The notes: generated by a model from the letters alone, not told the origin. Counted from the stretch's first letter, positions 25,422-33,968 are shown. The stretch is 64,000 nucleotides of DNA from Ruegeria profundi (GCF_001507545.1 NZ_LQBP01000013.1:28834-92833), one strand, 5' to 3'. Translations and numbers: made by a program.

Positions 25422-26339
25422 TTACTCCTCCGCCACAATGTCAGCGATTGTCTTCTTCAGCACGCGGGTCACCTGCTCCAGCGCGCGCTTGTCATCCTTG
25501 TTCAGACCTTTCAGCGGAGGTCGCATTGCCCCCGCGTCGATCCCGTTCATGGTGACGCCATGCTTGATGGTCTGAATGAACTTGCCACCCTGTTCCAGCA
25601 CCCTCATCAGCGGCATCATAGCGCTCATGATCCGCCGACCCTTGGCGAAATCGCCTTCGACAACGCAAGCATGATACAGCGCCACGTGTTCGGCAGGCAG
25701 GAAGTTCGACCCGCCACAAACCCAGAACGGCGCGCCCCAGGCAAAGAACTCGAGCGCCTGGTCATCCATGCCGCAGCCCAGCTGGATATGTGGATAATCC
25801 CGCGCCAGCAGATGCACCCGGTTGATATCCCCCGAACTTTCCTTGATGCCGCAGAAGTTCCGGCTGCGGCCCACGCGGTCCAGAAATTCCGTGCCCATCA
25901 TCGTGCCGGTACGGTGCGGATAATTGTACAGCATAACCGGCAGGTTGGCAGCCTTATCGATCGCCAGCGCGTTCAGGGCATTTTCCCGGTCGGTTGGTAC
26001 TGAATAAGGTGGGCTGGCCAGCAAAATCGCATCCGCTCCAATTTCGCGCGCGCCAGAGGCCAGCGTCATCGAGTCCTGCGTCAGCATAGCTCCGGTGCCC
26101 ACGACCAGCGGCAACCGGTGTTTCAGTTGCGTGAACGTAAACCGCGCGAGTTCCAGCCGTTCTGCAACGGTCTGAGCATAGTTCTCGCCGGTAGAGCCGC
26201 CCGAGATCAGGCCGTGCACGCCACTATCGACCAGGTATTCGATCACCTGCGCCAGAGCGTCCCAATTCACGCTGCCATCTGCGTGATAGGGTGTGACGAC
26301 CGGGGTATATATCCCCTCAAATCTGAAAATCGGGTTCAT
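25422..26339 (-). CDS. DapA-family (dihydrodipicolinate-synthase-like) lyase
   Basis: 305 residues with the class I aldolase TIM barrel: GIYTPVVTPYHADGSVNW, the substrate loop GSTGENYAQT, the Tyr in VMLYNYPHRTG, and the Schiff-base Lys in GIKESSGD. The family makes or breaks C-C bonds on 2-oxo acids, or deaminates/dehydrates them (KDG aldolase, HypD-like, KdaD). It is not the lysine enzyme, given its place with ALDH, DAO and GntR genes; it most likely acts on a 2-oxo acid downstream of amine oxidation. It starts 8 bases after the GntR stop and is coupled to the ALDH gene. Confidence 0.8.
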   Translation of the reverse strand: MNPIFRFEGIYTPVVTPYHADGSVNWDALAQVIEYLVDSGVHGLISGGSTGENYAQTVAERLELARFTFTQLKHRLPLVVGTGAMLTQDSMTLASGAREIGADAILLASPPYSVPTDRENALNALAIDKAANLPVMLYNYPHRTGTMMGTEFLDRVGRSRNFCGIKESSGDINRVHLLARDYPHIQLGCGMDDQALEFFAWGAPFWVCGGSNFLPAEHVALYHACVVEGDFAKGRRIMSAMMPLMRVLEQGGKFIQTIKHGVTMNGIDAGAMRPPLKGLNKDDKRALEQVTRVLKKTIADIVAEE

Positions 26340-26346
26340 GCGATCC

Positions 26347-27057
26347 TCATGCAGGTTTCAAATTAGGTGCGGCGCCCAACGGGACGTCCAGAGCAGCCGG
26401 CATCACGAACATTTCGATTTGGTCGCGCGACAGGTTCCAGTGATCCTCGGCCAGCTGCGCAGCAGCCGCCTCATCGCCCGCCTCGATGGCGGCGATGATG
26501 GCGTCGTGCTGGCGACTGGCTTCGGATAAGTTCTCGGGCATCTTCGCCGTTTGGGGCCGGTAAAAGGTCATCCCGATCCGCGCGTGATCAATCAGCAGGC
26601 GGTTGAATGAGGGCAATAGGTAGACATTGCCCGACATCTCGCCGGTCACGTCGTGGAACCTGTTGTTGGCCAGTGCACGATCCTCACCCGACCCCGAGCG
26701 TAATGCGTGTTTGAATACCTGTTGCGCATCTTTCAGGTCGTCGATCTGTGCACGCGTGGCGTTTTGCGCCGCCAGCCGCAGAATTGCGCCATAGATCATT
26801 GGCGCGGCCAGAAAGAAATCGCGCAGCGTTGTGTAGGACATCTCCGACACCCGCGCGCTGCGATTGGTGCGCAAGTCCAGATAGCCTTCGCCCGCCATTT
26901 GGCGGAACACTTCGCGTAATGGAGTTCGTGACAGACCAAAGGCATCCGAAAGATAGACCTCATCCAGATCTGCGCCGGGTTGCAGACGCAAGGTCAGGAT
27001 CGACTCTCGCAGGTGATCCCGAAGCGCATCTTTGCGGGATTTTGCGTCATCTTTCAT
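26347..27057 (-). CDS. GntR-family regulator (FadR/FCD type)
   Basis: 236 residues. N-terminal winged HTH: LRDHLRESILTLRLQPGADL, LSDAFGLSRTPLREVFRQMA, YLDLRTNRSARV. C-terminal FCD all-helical domain with metal-type His residues (NNRFHDVTGEMSGN; RQHDAIIAAIEAGDEAAA). It heads the operon gntR-dapA-like-aldH-dao and diverges from a GlxA-type regulator. A perfect TTTGTATACAAA palindrome, the shape of FCD-GntR operators, lies between them. Probably a repressor released by a pathway acid. Confidence 0.9.
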   Translation of the reverse strand: MKDDAKSRKDALRDHLRESILTLRLQPGADLDEVYLSDAFGLSRTPLREVFRQMAGEGYLDLRTNRSARVSEMSYTTLRDFFLAAPMIYGAILRLAAQNATRAQIDDLKDAQQVFKHALRSGSGEDRALANNRFHDVTGEMSGNVYLLPSFNRLLIDHARIGMTFYRPQTAKMPENLSEASRQHDAIIAAIEAGDEAAAAQLAEDHWNLSRDQIEMFVMPAALDVPLGAAPNLKPA

Positions 27058-27103
27058 CCTCTATCCCTTTTCCACAAATTCGAGTCGCACTCATCGCGGT
27101 TTG

Positions 27104-27136
27104 TTGTATTCTAAAAAAATACAATTTGTATACAAA
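27104..27136. promoter_or_regulatory. Candidate GntR operator: TTTGTATACAAA palindrome plus inverted repeat
   Basis: A perfect 12-base palindrome TTTGTATACAAA at 27125-27136, containing TTGTATACAA which fits the TNGT-N2-ACNA pattern of FadR-group GntR regulators. Immediately before it, TTGTATT (27104-27110) and AATACAA (27118-27124) form a second inverted repeat. The site lies between divergent gntR (start 27057) and the GlxA-type gene (start 27190), so it can govern both. Confidence 0.65.
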
Positions 27137-27189
27137 AAAGAATCGTGCAGCATAAGCTGTCGACTACGCCAAGCTGAATGGGACATTCC

Positions 27190-28140
27190 ATGCGCAAACC
27201 GCGCCACATCACTTTCATCCTGATCGAGGAGTTCTCGCATCTCGCCTTTTCCTGCGCGGTTGAGCCGCTGCGGATCGCCAACCTCGTCAGCGGCAAGGAT
27301 CTGTATGACTGGACTTTCCTGTCGGAACATGGCGAACAGGCTGTGTGTTCGAACGGGTCAGTCACCCTGGTTCATGGCGGATTGGGGGATGTACCCAAAA
27401 CCGATCAGGTATTCGTGCTGTCTGGTATCCACATGCGCAGTCACGTCTCGCGCCCGTTGCTGGCTGCGCTGCGACGGGAGCGTGCACGGGGAACGCCCAT
27501 TGGCGCATTGTGTTCCGGTGCCTGGATACTGGCAGAAGCCGGATTTCTGGACGGGATGCAGGCCGCGATCCATTGGGAATATCATGACGCTTTTATGGAG
27601 GCCTTCCCCGAGGTAAATTTGGTCCGCAGCGTTTTTGTGGCCGATGAAAAACACATCACGGCGTCGGGTGGCACCGCGACTGCGGATCTCATGCTGCACG
27701 TGATCGGGCAGGATCATGATGAGGAACTGGCCGTCGCGGTTGCCGACCAGATGGTCTACAATGCGGTGCGCAATGCCACTGCCAAGCAGCGGGTGTCGCT
27801 GCAATCGCGAAACGGTATGAGAAATGCCCACTTGGCCAAGGCGATTCACATCATGCGGGACTGTATAGCAACGCCCGTTTCGCCGTCGCAGATTGCCGAG
27901 GACCTTGGAATATCGACGCGGCAACTGGAACGGCTGTTCGGCAAATACCTCAACACCTCGCCCAAAAAATACTTCATGGAACTGCGCCTTGAGCGCGCCC
28001 AGAATCTGCTTTTGCAGACCGAGGCGTCGGTGACCGAAGTTGCCATGGCCTGCGGCTTTGAAAGCCCCGGCCATTTCTCGCGCGTTTACAGGTCCAGCTT
28101 TGGCGTCACGCCACATGGGCAGAAAAGCAAAATAGACTGA
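27190..28140 (+). CDS. GlxA-family regulator (DJ-1/PfpI-like plus AraC HTH)
   Basis: About 316 residues from ATG 27190 (in-frame ATG 27178 is four codons earlier and has no better ribosome site). The N-terminal half is a DJ-1/PfpI-like amidotransferase-type domain: HITFILIEEFSHLAFSCAVE, TPIGALCSGAWILAEAGFL with the family Cys, and the His in ASGGTATADLM region. The C-terminal AraC HTH reads SQIAEDLGISTRQLERLF and VTEVAMACGFESPGHFSRVY. GbdR and CdhR, the glycine-betaine and carnitine regulators, have this architecture, which supports a link of the neighbourhood to quaternary or methylated amines. It diverges from the GntR operon. Confidence 0.85.
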   Translation: MRKPRHITFILIEEFSHLAFSCAVEPLRIANLVSGKDLYDWTFLSEHGEQAVCSNGSVTLVHGGLGDVPKTDQVFVLSGIHMRSHVSRPLLAALRRERARGTPIGALCSGAWILAEAGFLDGMQAAIHWEYHDAFMEAFPEVNLVRSVFVADEKHITASGGTATADLMLHVIGQDHDEELAVAVADQMVYNAVRNATAKQRVSLQSRNGMRNAHLAKAIHIMRDCIATPVSPSQIAEDLGISTRQLERLFGKYLNTSPKKYFMELRLERAQNLLLQTEASVTEVAMACGFESPGHFSRVYRSSFGVTPHGQKSKID

Positions 28141-28548
28141 TGAAAGGCGGCGGGGGAGCTGCTCTGTCCGTAGGCAAGTCTGGCTGGCCAGGCGCTCACC
28201 CCCCTCGTCCCGCTCGTACCCCCTCGTTAATTTGAAACTCGTAAACTGATCAGCAGGATTGATCCCTTGTAGTCAGTGAAAAAGGCACAACTATTACAAC
28301 AACGTGTCAGATGTAAGAATCTTTGGGTCGAAAACGCATCGCGTGCCGCATTTCGAGTTGTGTAGCGCCGCCTCGCTCAAACGGATTTTGAGGTTTTTTG
28401 GCTGCTGATGTTTGCGTTAAACCGTCGTTTGTGTCAGTTTTATTTAGCCAACAAAGGAACGATTTCAGCAAAAAATGGCGTTAACTCGTAACCGAATTGT
28501 TATAAGAGTTTCCATGTCCTCATCAGAAGTTATGACTGGAGGACAAAC
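28141..28548. other. Intergenic region, AT-rich toward the right
   Basis: 408 bases between two genes of the same direction. A G-rich stretch follows the GlxA gene; from about 28370 the sequence is T-rich and probably holds the promoter for the gene at 28549. No RNA gene or clear terminator is seen. Confidence 0.35.
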
Positions 28549-29055
28549 ATGAATTTGGAATCTCACGAAGCCGCAGTGCAGTATGCACCACGCGTGATTT
28601 CGATTGCCAAGCGCGAGCAGCAAATCTGTCGGGCATCCAAAGCTGCTGAGGCCGCGTTCCAACAGGTGTCTCAGGACGCGATGTGCAGTGAACCCGTACA
28701 GGGTGAGGTGCAGGACCGCGTGTTCACAATCTTCCGCTGGTATTTCCTTTCCGCCTTTTGCACCCGCTTGCTGACGGATGCAAAACACCGGCTTGAACAT
28801 CAGACCTTGCAGGTTTCCGTTGATATCTTCAGTGCGGTGAAAATGGTGCTGACTGAAACTGAGATCGAACGCTCGATGGCTTTGGTGAGTACCGAGCGCA
28901 CCTCTCCAACCGTTGCCCGGGTGAACGATATCGGAAGCCGGGGCCATGCCGTCGGCTGGGTTGCTGCCGGGCTTTACGAAAAGGGCCGGGATTTCCCGCA
29001 AGAGCTTCGGACCGCGCTGGCCGGTGCGTTGGCTGCGTCGACACGGATCAATTGA
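28549..29055 (+). CDS. Hypothetical protein (168 aa)
   Basis: The ATG has a strong ribosome site (GGAGG, 8 bases before). The protein is soluble and mainly helical, with no signal peptide. Landmarks: ISIAKREQQICRASKAAEAA, the aromatic VFTIFRWYFLSAFCTRLLTD in the middle, and VNDIGSRGHAVGWVAAGLYE toward the end. It stands alone with its own promoter region and faces the leftward LysR gene tail to tail. I recognise no family; roles in stress or quorum responses cannot be judged from the sequence. Confidence 0.6.
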   Translation: MNLESHEAAVQYAPRVISIAKREQQICRASKAAEAAFQQVSQDAMCSEPVQGEVQDRVFTIFRWYFLSAFCTRLLTDAKHRLEHQTLQVSVDIFSAVKMVLTETEIERSMALVSTERTSPTVARVNDIGSRGHAVGWVAAGLYEKGRDFPQELRTALAGALAASTRIN

Positions 29056-29118
29056 TCGCGCTAAAAAGATGTTGTTTCCGTCCGGTTCTCACCGCGCAAT
29101 GGTTTGGGCCGCCTGCCG

Positions 29119-29961
29119 CTATTGATCACGGGTAAGAAGTTTCTGCAATGCAACTGCTGCGCGTACCGGCGCGTAATCGTGGCGCATGATCAGCGAAGTC
29201 GGAGAAGTACCGAATGGCTCGGGCAGGGGGGTGATATCAAGGTTCTGACCGACCAGTGTCTTCGCGACGGCGTTTCTGGGTGCAACCGCACGTCCCATTT
29301 CAGCCGCCACGCACCCCATGATCCCGTCGAACGTCCCCATTTCCAGAAGGTCGGAGTCCGATCTTCCGATAGATCTCAACCACGTTTCGGTCGTCGCCCT
29401 GTAATGGCATCCAAAGCCAAACACCAGAACCGGAGCATCGTCTTTCAGGTTCTTGGCTGAAACGACCACGAGTTCTTCTTCAAAGGCCGGTATCGCTTTG
29501 AACCTGTTTTCATCCGCGGGGCCCGCAATGAATGCTGCGTCAAGCTCACGTTTCCAAACAGCCTGAGTAAGCTGGGCCGTTGGGCCGGTTGTCAAAGACA
29601 GCTGTGCATCCGGGCAAACCTCGCGCAGGGTCTTCAGCAACGCAGGAAGCCGAGCTGAGGCCGTGGTCTCCATCGCCCCCAATCGCAAGTGCCCAGACCC
29701 GTTTGCAATATCCTTCAGATTACTTTCGACGTATCTGATTTCCTTTGACAGCCGATCCAATTTGGAATGAGCAATTTCACCAAACGGCGTCAGTTGGGCA
29801 CCGCCCCGACCGCGCGTGAACAGCTTTTGCCCGAACTCCTCTTCCAAACGGACAATCCGGTGCGTCACATTGGATTGCACGGTTCCAAGTTTCAGAGCAG
29901 CAGCCGCAAAGCCGCCTTTTTCAACTACGGCGAGGAACGTTCGAAGCAAAGCAAAATCCAT
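29119..29961 (-). CDS. LysR-family transcriptional regulator
   Basis: 280 residues with a textbook winged helix: LLRTFLAVVEKGGFAAAALK, LGTVQSNVTHRIVRLEEEFG, KLFTRGRGGAQLTPFG. The effector half reads LRLGAMETTASARLPALLKTL and VCPDAQLSLTTGPTAQL. It diverges from the nitronate monooxygenase gene starting at 30061, so that gene is its most likely target. The 100-base gap is AT-rich and suits an operator. Confidence 0.85.
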   Translation of the reverse strand: MDFALLRTFLAVVEKGGFAAAALKLGTVQSNVTHRIVRLEEEFGQKLFTRGRGGAQLTPFGEIAHSKLDRLSKEIRYVESNLKDIANGSGHLRLGAMETTASARLPALLKTLREVCPDAQLSLTTGPTAQLTQAVWKRELDAAFIAGPADENRFKAIPAFEEELVVVSAKNLKDDAPVLVFGFGCHYRATTETWLRSIGRSDSDLLEMGTFDGIMGCVAAEMGRAVAPRNAVAKTLVGQNLDITPLPEPFGTSPTSLIMRHDYAPVRAAVALQKLLTRDQ

Positions 29962-30060
29962 GTTCTAAAATTATTGATGAAAAATTCCTTATTCAATCAT
30001 TTTTTCAGGAAGAGGAAAAATGCTACATTGTGGGAAACAACGGCTTGGGAACAGAAAAAC

Positions 30061-31032
30061 GTGGAACAGATACTTCATACGCGCCTGACCGAGATGCTCG
30101 GCATTGAACACCCCATCCTGCTGGCGCCCATGGACCTCGTCTCTGGTGGTAAGCTGGCGGGTGCCGTTACATCTGCGGGTGGTTTGGGCCTGATCGGCGG
30201 GGGGTATGGCGACCTTGACTGGATCACCAAGGAATTTGAGGAGGCCGGAAACCAGGCTGTTGGTGTCGGGTTCATCACTTGGAGCATGCTGAAACAGCCG
30301 GGATTGCTGGACAAAACCTTGGAACTGGGTCCCAAGGTACTGATGCTGTCCTTCGGTGATGGCACCGAAGCGGTGCAAAAGGCGCGTGCTGCGGGGGTGA
30401 AAACCCTGTGGCAAATTCAGCGACTTGAGCAAGCTGAAATGGCCATCAAGGCAGGTGTAGACATAGTTGTCGTTCAAGGCCAAGAAGGCGGCGGCCACGG
30501 CATGGACCGCGGGCTGACTGCATTGTTGCCAGCGGTCAGAGACTTGGCGGGTCCAGATCAGGTTATTGTTGCGGCGGGTGGAATCGCGGATGGAAGGGGT
30601 CTTGCTGCCGCCCTTATGCTGGGTGCGGACGGCGTCATGATGGGAACGCGCTTTTGGGCCAGCAACGAAGCAGTGGGACCGGACGCGGCAAAGCGACAGT
30701 TAGTGGACTCCAAGGGCGATGACACAATCAGATCAAAAGTGTTCGACGTGGTCCGAGGGCTGGACTGGCCGTGGCACTTTAGCGGCCGCGTGGTTGCGAA
30801 CAAATTCGCTAGGAAATGGCATAACAATATCGAAGCGTTACAAGAAAACGCCGATGCGCAGCGCGAAGTGTATGAGGCATCCGATCCACAAGACTATGCG
30901 ACCCGGGTTCTGATTGCCGGTGAGGCGCTGGATTTGATAGATGCAATCGAAAGTGCCGAGCAGATTGTTGATAAAACCGTATCCCAGGCCGCCGCGCTGC
31001 TGAAAAACGGTGCGAATTTCTTGGCGCGATAG
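30061..31032 (+). CDS. Nitronate monooxygenase-like FMN enzyme
   Basis: About 323 residues from GTG 30061; longer frames upstream run through the divergent promoter and have no homology. The FMN TIM barrel of the 2-nitropropane dioxygenase group is clear: IEHPILLAPMDLVSGGKLAG, SAGGLGLIGGGYGD, QGQEGGGHG, AAGGIADGRGLAAALMLGADGVMMGTRF. Class I enzymes oxidise propionate 3-nitronate to malonate semialdehyde, protecting against that toxin; relatives act as enoyl reductases. The catalytic His is probably in GGGHGM. Divergent LysR suggests inducible control. The next gene, a DMSP-lyase-like cupin, is 277 bases away and may be separate. Confidence 0.8.
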   Translation: MEQILHTRLTEMLGIEHPILLAPMDLVSGGKLAGAVTSAGGLGLIGGGYGDLDWITKEFEEAGNQAVGVGFITWSMLKQPGLLDKTLELGPKVLMLSFGDGTEAVQKARAAGVKTLWQIQRLEQAEMAIKAGVDIVVVQGQEGGGHGMDRGLTALLPAVRDLAGPDQVIVAAGGIADGRGLAAALMLGADGVMMGTRFWASNEAVGPDAAKRQLVDSKGDDTIRSKVFDVVRGLDWPWHFSGRVVANKFARKWHNNIEALQENADAQREVYEASDPQDYATRVLIAGEALDLIDAIESAEQIVDKTVSQAAALLKNGANFLAR

Positions 31033-31309
31033 AGGTTTTTGCATCGTGCCGCGCTTGGCAAAGTGTAGGTGCCCTGAATGATGCAGCGGCCAGATCAGAG
31101 TGTTCCTGCAACAAGCTGAAATCGCCCAGCCGGTTCATTCAAAGGGACGGATGATCCGCTCCGGGGTGATCAACAGACTGTGTTGAGATTGACATCCCCC
31201 TTCCGTCAAAGCGAAAACTCCGTATTTTCTGCCGTGGTGTTAATGGCTTAGTTGACCTTTCGGGCGATTTCAGGGCAGGAAAACACGAAGAGTAGAAGCC
31301 CAAGTATCA

Positions 31310-32011
31310 ATGAACATCAAACATACTGCTATCGGCGCGTTGCAAAGATTGGCTCGCCGAACGTCCGAGCATCTCATTCTAAATATCGGGGATGACCTTT
31401 CAGAGGATAAAAAAGAGCTGACGCGCATCATGTCCTCCGCGTTAGACAGTCTTGATACTGCTGCCGGGCCTGTGGAACTGCCTGACTTGGCAGAGGTTCG
31501 GGCCTTGCGTCACGCGCCAAAGGTTTTCGGGGCCAGTGCTCCCACGTCTTTGGCCCCGTTGCAGCAAGCGGCCCTTTCGGCGTTTGGCTATGTTAGGTGG
31601 GCCGAATTCTATGTCGAGAATAACTGGAGCCGCCCGTTCCTGTCGGAATTTGCAAACGGGGAAGGTGTTGGTCCGAACGGCGTTCTGAAAAGCCAAGACC
31701 TTATACTTGGTCTGTTTTTGCTTGGTCCCAATTCCTACTATCCGCCGCACGCCCATCCCGCGGAAGAGTTCTACGTCGTCCTGTCAGGGGATGTCTTGTT
31801 CCACGGGAGCAACGGAGCAAGTCCTATTCGGAAAATTCAGGGTGACTTCATGATATTCAGAAGCAACGAAGCGCATGCAATCCAAACCTTCGACACCCCT
31901 GTGTTCGCCGTCCACGGTCAGGTCGGTGCCATCAACGAACCCAGCTGGTATCGAGACGACATGAACGATTTTTCGGAACCAAAAAAATATCCGGAACTCA
32001 AAAAGGCATAG
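31310..32011 (+). CDS. Cupin of the DMSP-lyase family
   Basis: 233 residues. A helical N-terminal 100 residues, then a cupin with PPHAHPAEEFYVVLSG: His147, His149, Glu153 and Tyr155 in the HxHxxxExY order of cupin DMSP lyases (DddQ, DddL, DddK and relatives), and a second motif RSNEAHAIQTFDTPVFAVHG with His189. Known members split dimethylsulfoniopropionate into DMS and acrylate using a metal and Tyr as base. Length is near that of DddL (about 230). Which subfamily it belongs to, or whether it cleaves DMSP at all, I cannot decide; no acrylate genes (acuI, acuN) are adjacent. Confidence 0.6.
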   Translation: MNIKHTAIGALQRLARRTSEHLILNIGDDLSEDKKELTRIMSSALDSLDTAAGPVELPDLAEVRALRHAPKVFGASAPTSLAPLQQAALSAFGYVRWAEFYVENNWSRPFLSEFANGEGVGPNGVLKSQDLILGLFLLGPNSYYPPHAHPAEEFYVVLSGDVLFHGSNGASPIRKIQGDFMIFRSNEAHAIQTFDTPVFAVHGQVGAINEPSWYRDDMNDFSEPKKYPELKKA

Positions 32012-32451
32012 TTGATGCCGCAGCCGCTGTGCAACATCCAGCCTAGTTGCTGGGGTCCCTGTCCCGCAGGATGGCGACCAAACCCAGTTCGGCCTTGCCG
32101 ATACGCTCTTGATCCAGCGGTCTGCCGGACAGGCAGGTGAAAGTGGATGGGCAGCGAAGCGGGCCAGATATTGATTTACGCGCAGCGTGGCGGGCTGGGT
32201 GAAGATGCTTACTGGCGGATATCCTTGCATGGCCTTGCAAGACATCACGTTTACCGGCACCTATAAAGATACGGCCGAGGATCTCCGGCACACCCGAAAC
32301 GCATTTTTGCGGTCGACAAGGTGCGCTTGACTGAACCGTGGGATCGGCTTTGGGCAAAGGGCTTGACGCACAGCGATCTGCGCATGGAGTCGTTGTTGCC
32401 CTGAAACCATCCTCGTGCCGTGGGTTTAGGCCCGGCAAAACGGAGGGGGTC
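32012..32451. other. Intergenic region without a recognisable gene
   Basis: 440 bases. Open frames on both strands have no ribosome site or homology I know. A decayed gene is possible, since a peptide-like run is visible on the minus strand near 32050-32140, but nothing is identifiable. Confidence 0.3.
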
Positions 32452-32862
32452 ATGTATAATAAAGTTCTTGTTCCAATGGCGCTGGATCACGGCATTTCAC
32501 ACCACACGCTTGAGGTGGCCCGCGCCCTTTCAGCGGACGGCGGCGAGATCGTTGCCTTGCATGTTTATGAGATGCCACAGGGTTCGGTCAGCGCTTATCT
32601 GGACAAGGAATTGGTCGCGCGTGGGTTTCGCGCGGCCAGCATCATGTTGCGGGAGAAAATCGACGATGTCGAAGGTGTTATGTCCGATATTGTCAAGGGA
32701 CACACCGCCCGGACCATAATCGATTATGCCAATGGCAGGGATTTCGACTGCATCGTCATCGGCTCGCACAAGCCCGGCCTCAGCGATTACTTCCTCGGCT
32801 CTACCGCGTCCCGGGTTGTCCGCCATGCCGGATGTGCCGTGCATGTGCATCGCAGCATCTAA
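32452..32862 (+). CDS. Universal stress protein (UspA family)
   Basis: 136 residues from ATG 32452 (GGAGGGGGT upstream). Standard UspA fold: YNKVLVPMALDHGISHHTLE, EIVALHVYEMP, then the nucleotide-binding DCIVIGSHKPGLSDYFLGST with G-x2-G-x9-G(S/T) layout and VRHAGCAVHVHRSI. It precedes comD by 48 bases on the same strand, so it is likely first in a three-gene operon; in marine bacteria Usp genes often accompany organosulfonate transport and breakdown genes. Role: probably a small nucleotide-binding modulator. Confidence 0.85.
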   Translation: MYNKVLVPMALDHGISHHTLEVARALSADGGEIVALHVYEMPQGSVSAYLDKELVARGFRAASIMLREKIDDVEGVMSDIVKGHTARTIIDYANGRDFDCIVIGSHKPGLSDYFLGSTASRVVRHAGCAVHVHRSI

Positions 32863-32910
32863 CCTTTCAATCGCGCCGACCGCGCCCCAAACAGGACTGA
32901 CAGACCCTAA

Positions 32911-33414
32911 ATGAACATTGATGAAAAGATCGCTGATGATCTCATCGCAAACGATATCTCATTTGTTACCACCGTGCCGTGCAAGCAATTGGCCGGGGTG
33001 ATCGATGAAATCGACAAGCGCGACGGCATCTATCACATCCCGGCCAACAAAGAGGATGAAGGGATGGGCCTGTGCGCCGGTGCGTGGATGGGTGGCAAAC
33101 GCCCTGCGATTATCATGCAGAACACCGCTATTGGCGTGACGATCAACACTCTGGCGACGCTGATCCAGTATTATCGGATGCCGCTACCCATGCTGATCTC
33201 ATACCGGGGGGAACTGCGCGAACCCATCGCCTGTCAGGTGGAAATGGCCGTGCATACCAAGGCTCTGCTGGCGCAGATGAACATCCCGACTTATCACTTC
33301 CACCATCAGGCAGATGTGGCCGAGTTGGACGCGATCCTGAAATACACCTTCATGTGTAACAAACCGGTCGCTATTCTGACCGACGCCAATTTCTGGGGAG
33401 GCTATGGCGACTAA
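32911..33414 (+). CDS. comD: Sulfopyruvate decarboxylase, alpha subunit
   Basis: 167 residues matching the N-terminal (PYR) half of TPP decarboxylases: ISFVTTVPCKQLAGVIDEID, the activating Glu in IPANKEDEGMGLCAGAWMGG, QNTAIGVTINTLATL and PMLISYRGELREP. With ComE it converts 3-sulfopyruvate to sulfoacetaldehyde. In roseobacters this serves breakdown of sulfolactate, cysteate or dihydroxypropanesulfonate rather than coenzyme M synthesis. Phosphonopyruvate decarboxylase is a close relative but normally one chain; the split into two genes favours the sulfo enzyme. Stop overlaps the comE start by one base. Confidence 0.8.
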   Translation: MNIDEKIADDLIANDISFVTTVPCKQLAGVIDEIDKRDGIYHIPANKEDEGMGLCAGAWMGGKRPAIIMQNTAIGVTINTLATLIQYYRMPLPMLISYRGELREPIACQVEMAVHTKALLAQMNIPTYHFHHQADVAELDAILKYTFMCNKPVAILTDANFWGGYGD

Positions 33415-33968
33415 TGATACGTTCCGAAATTCTAAAGGAAATTGCCCCGATCCTGCGCGACCAACTGGTTGTCTGCAATATCGGCATCCCAAGTCAGGAA
33501 CTTCATGCCATCGACGACCAACCGAGCAATTTCTATATGCTGGGTACGATGGGGCTGGCCTCGTCCATTGGCCTTGGGCTGGCGCTTTCGCAGCCCAAAC
33601 CGGTGATCGTGATTGATGGCGATGGCTCGGTTTTGACCAATCTTGGCACGCTGCCGACCATCGCCAACAATGTGGCCGACAACTACATCTTGCTGATCAT
33701 CGATAACGGGTCTTACGGGTCTACCGGGGATCAGCCGACCTATGCAGGGCGGAAAACCTCGCTGGCGAAAATGGCTGAAGCTGCAGGCTGCGACCGGGTC
33801 ATCGAATGCCAGGCCAAGCAGACCGGCCGTGTTCTGCAAGAGGCGCTGGATGCCAGGCAGATGACCATCATCGTCAGCAAATGTGAAAGCGGCAATGCCA
33901 AGATGCCGCCGATTACAATGGACCCGGTTGTCATCCGCGATCGCTTTATGAAGGCGGTTCAGGCCTGA
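33414..33968 (+). CDS. comE: Sulfopyruvate decarboxylase, beta subunit
   Basis: 184 residues matching the TPP-binding (PP) half: GTMGLASSIGLGLALSQPKP, the Mg/TPP motif GDGSVLTNLGTLPTIAN and IIDNGSYGSTGDQ closing the site. Coupled to comD by a one-base overlap (TAATG). Together the two chains equal one typical TPP decarboxylase. No xsc (sulfoacetaldehyde acetyltransferase) or sulfolactate dehydrogenase is nearby, so the pathway must be completed elsewhere in the genome. Confidence 0.8.
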   Translation: MIRSEILKEIAPILRDQLVVCNIGIPSQELHAIDDQPSNFYMLGTMGLASSIGLGLALSQPKPVIVIDGDGSVLTNLGTLPTIANNVADNYILLIIDNGSYGSTGDQPTYAGRKTSLAKMAEAAGCDRVIECQAKQTGRVLQEALDARQMTIIVSKCESGNAKMPPITMDPVVIRDRFMKAVQA

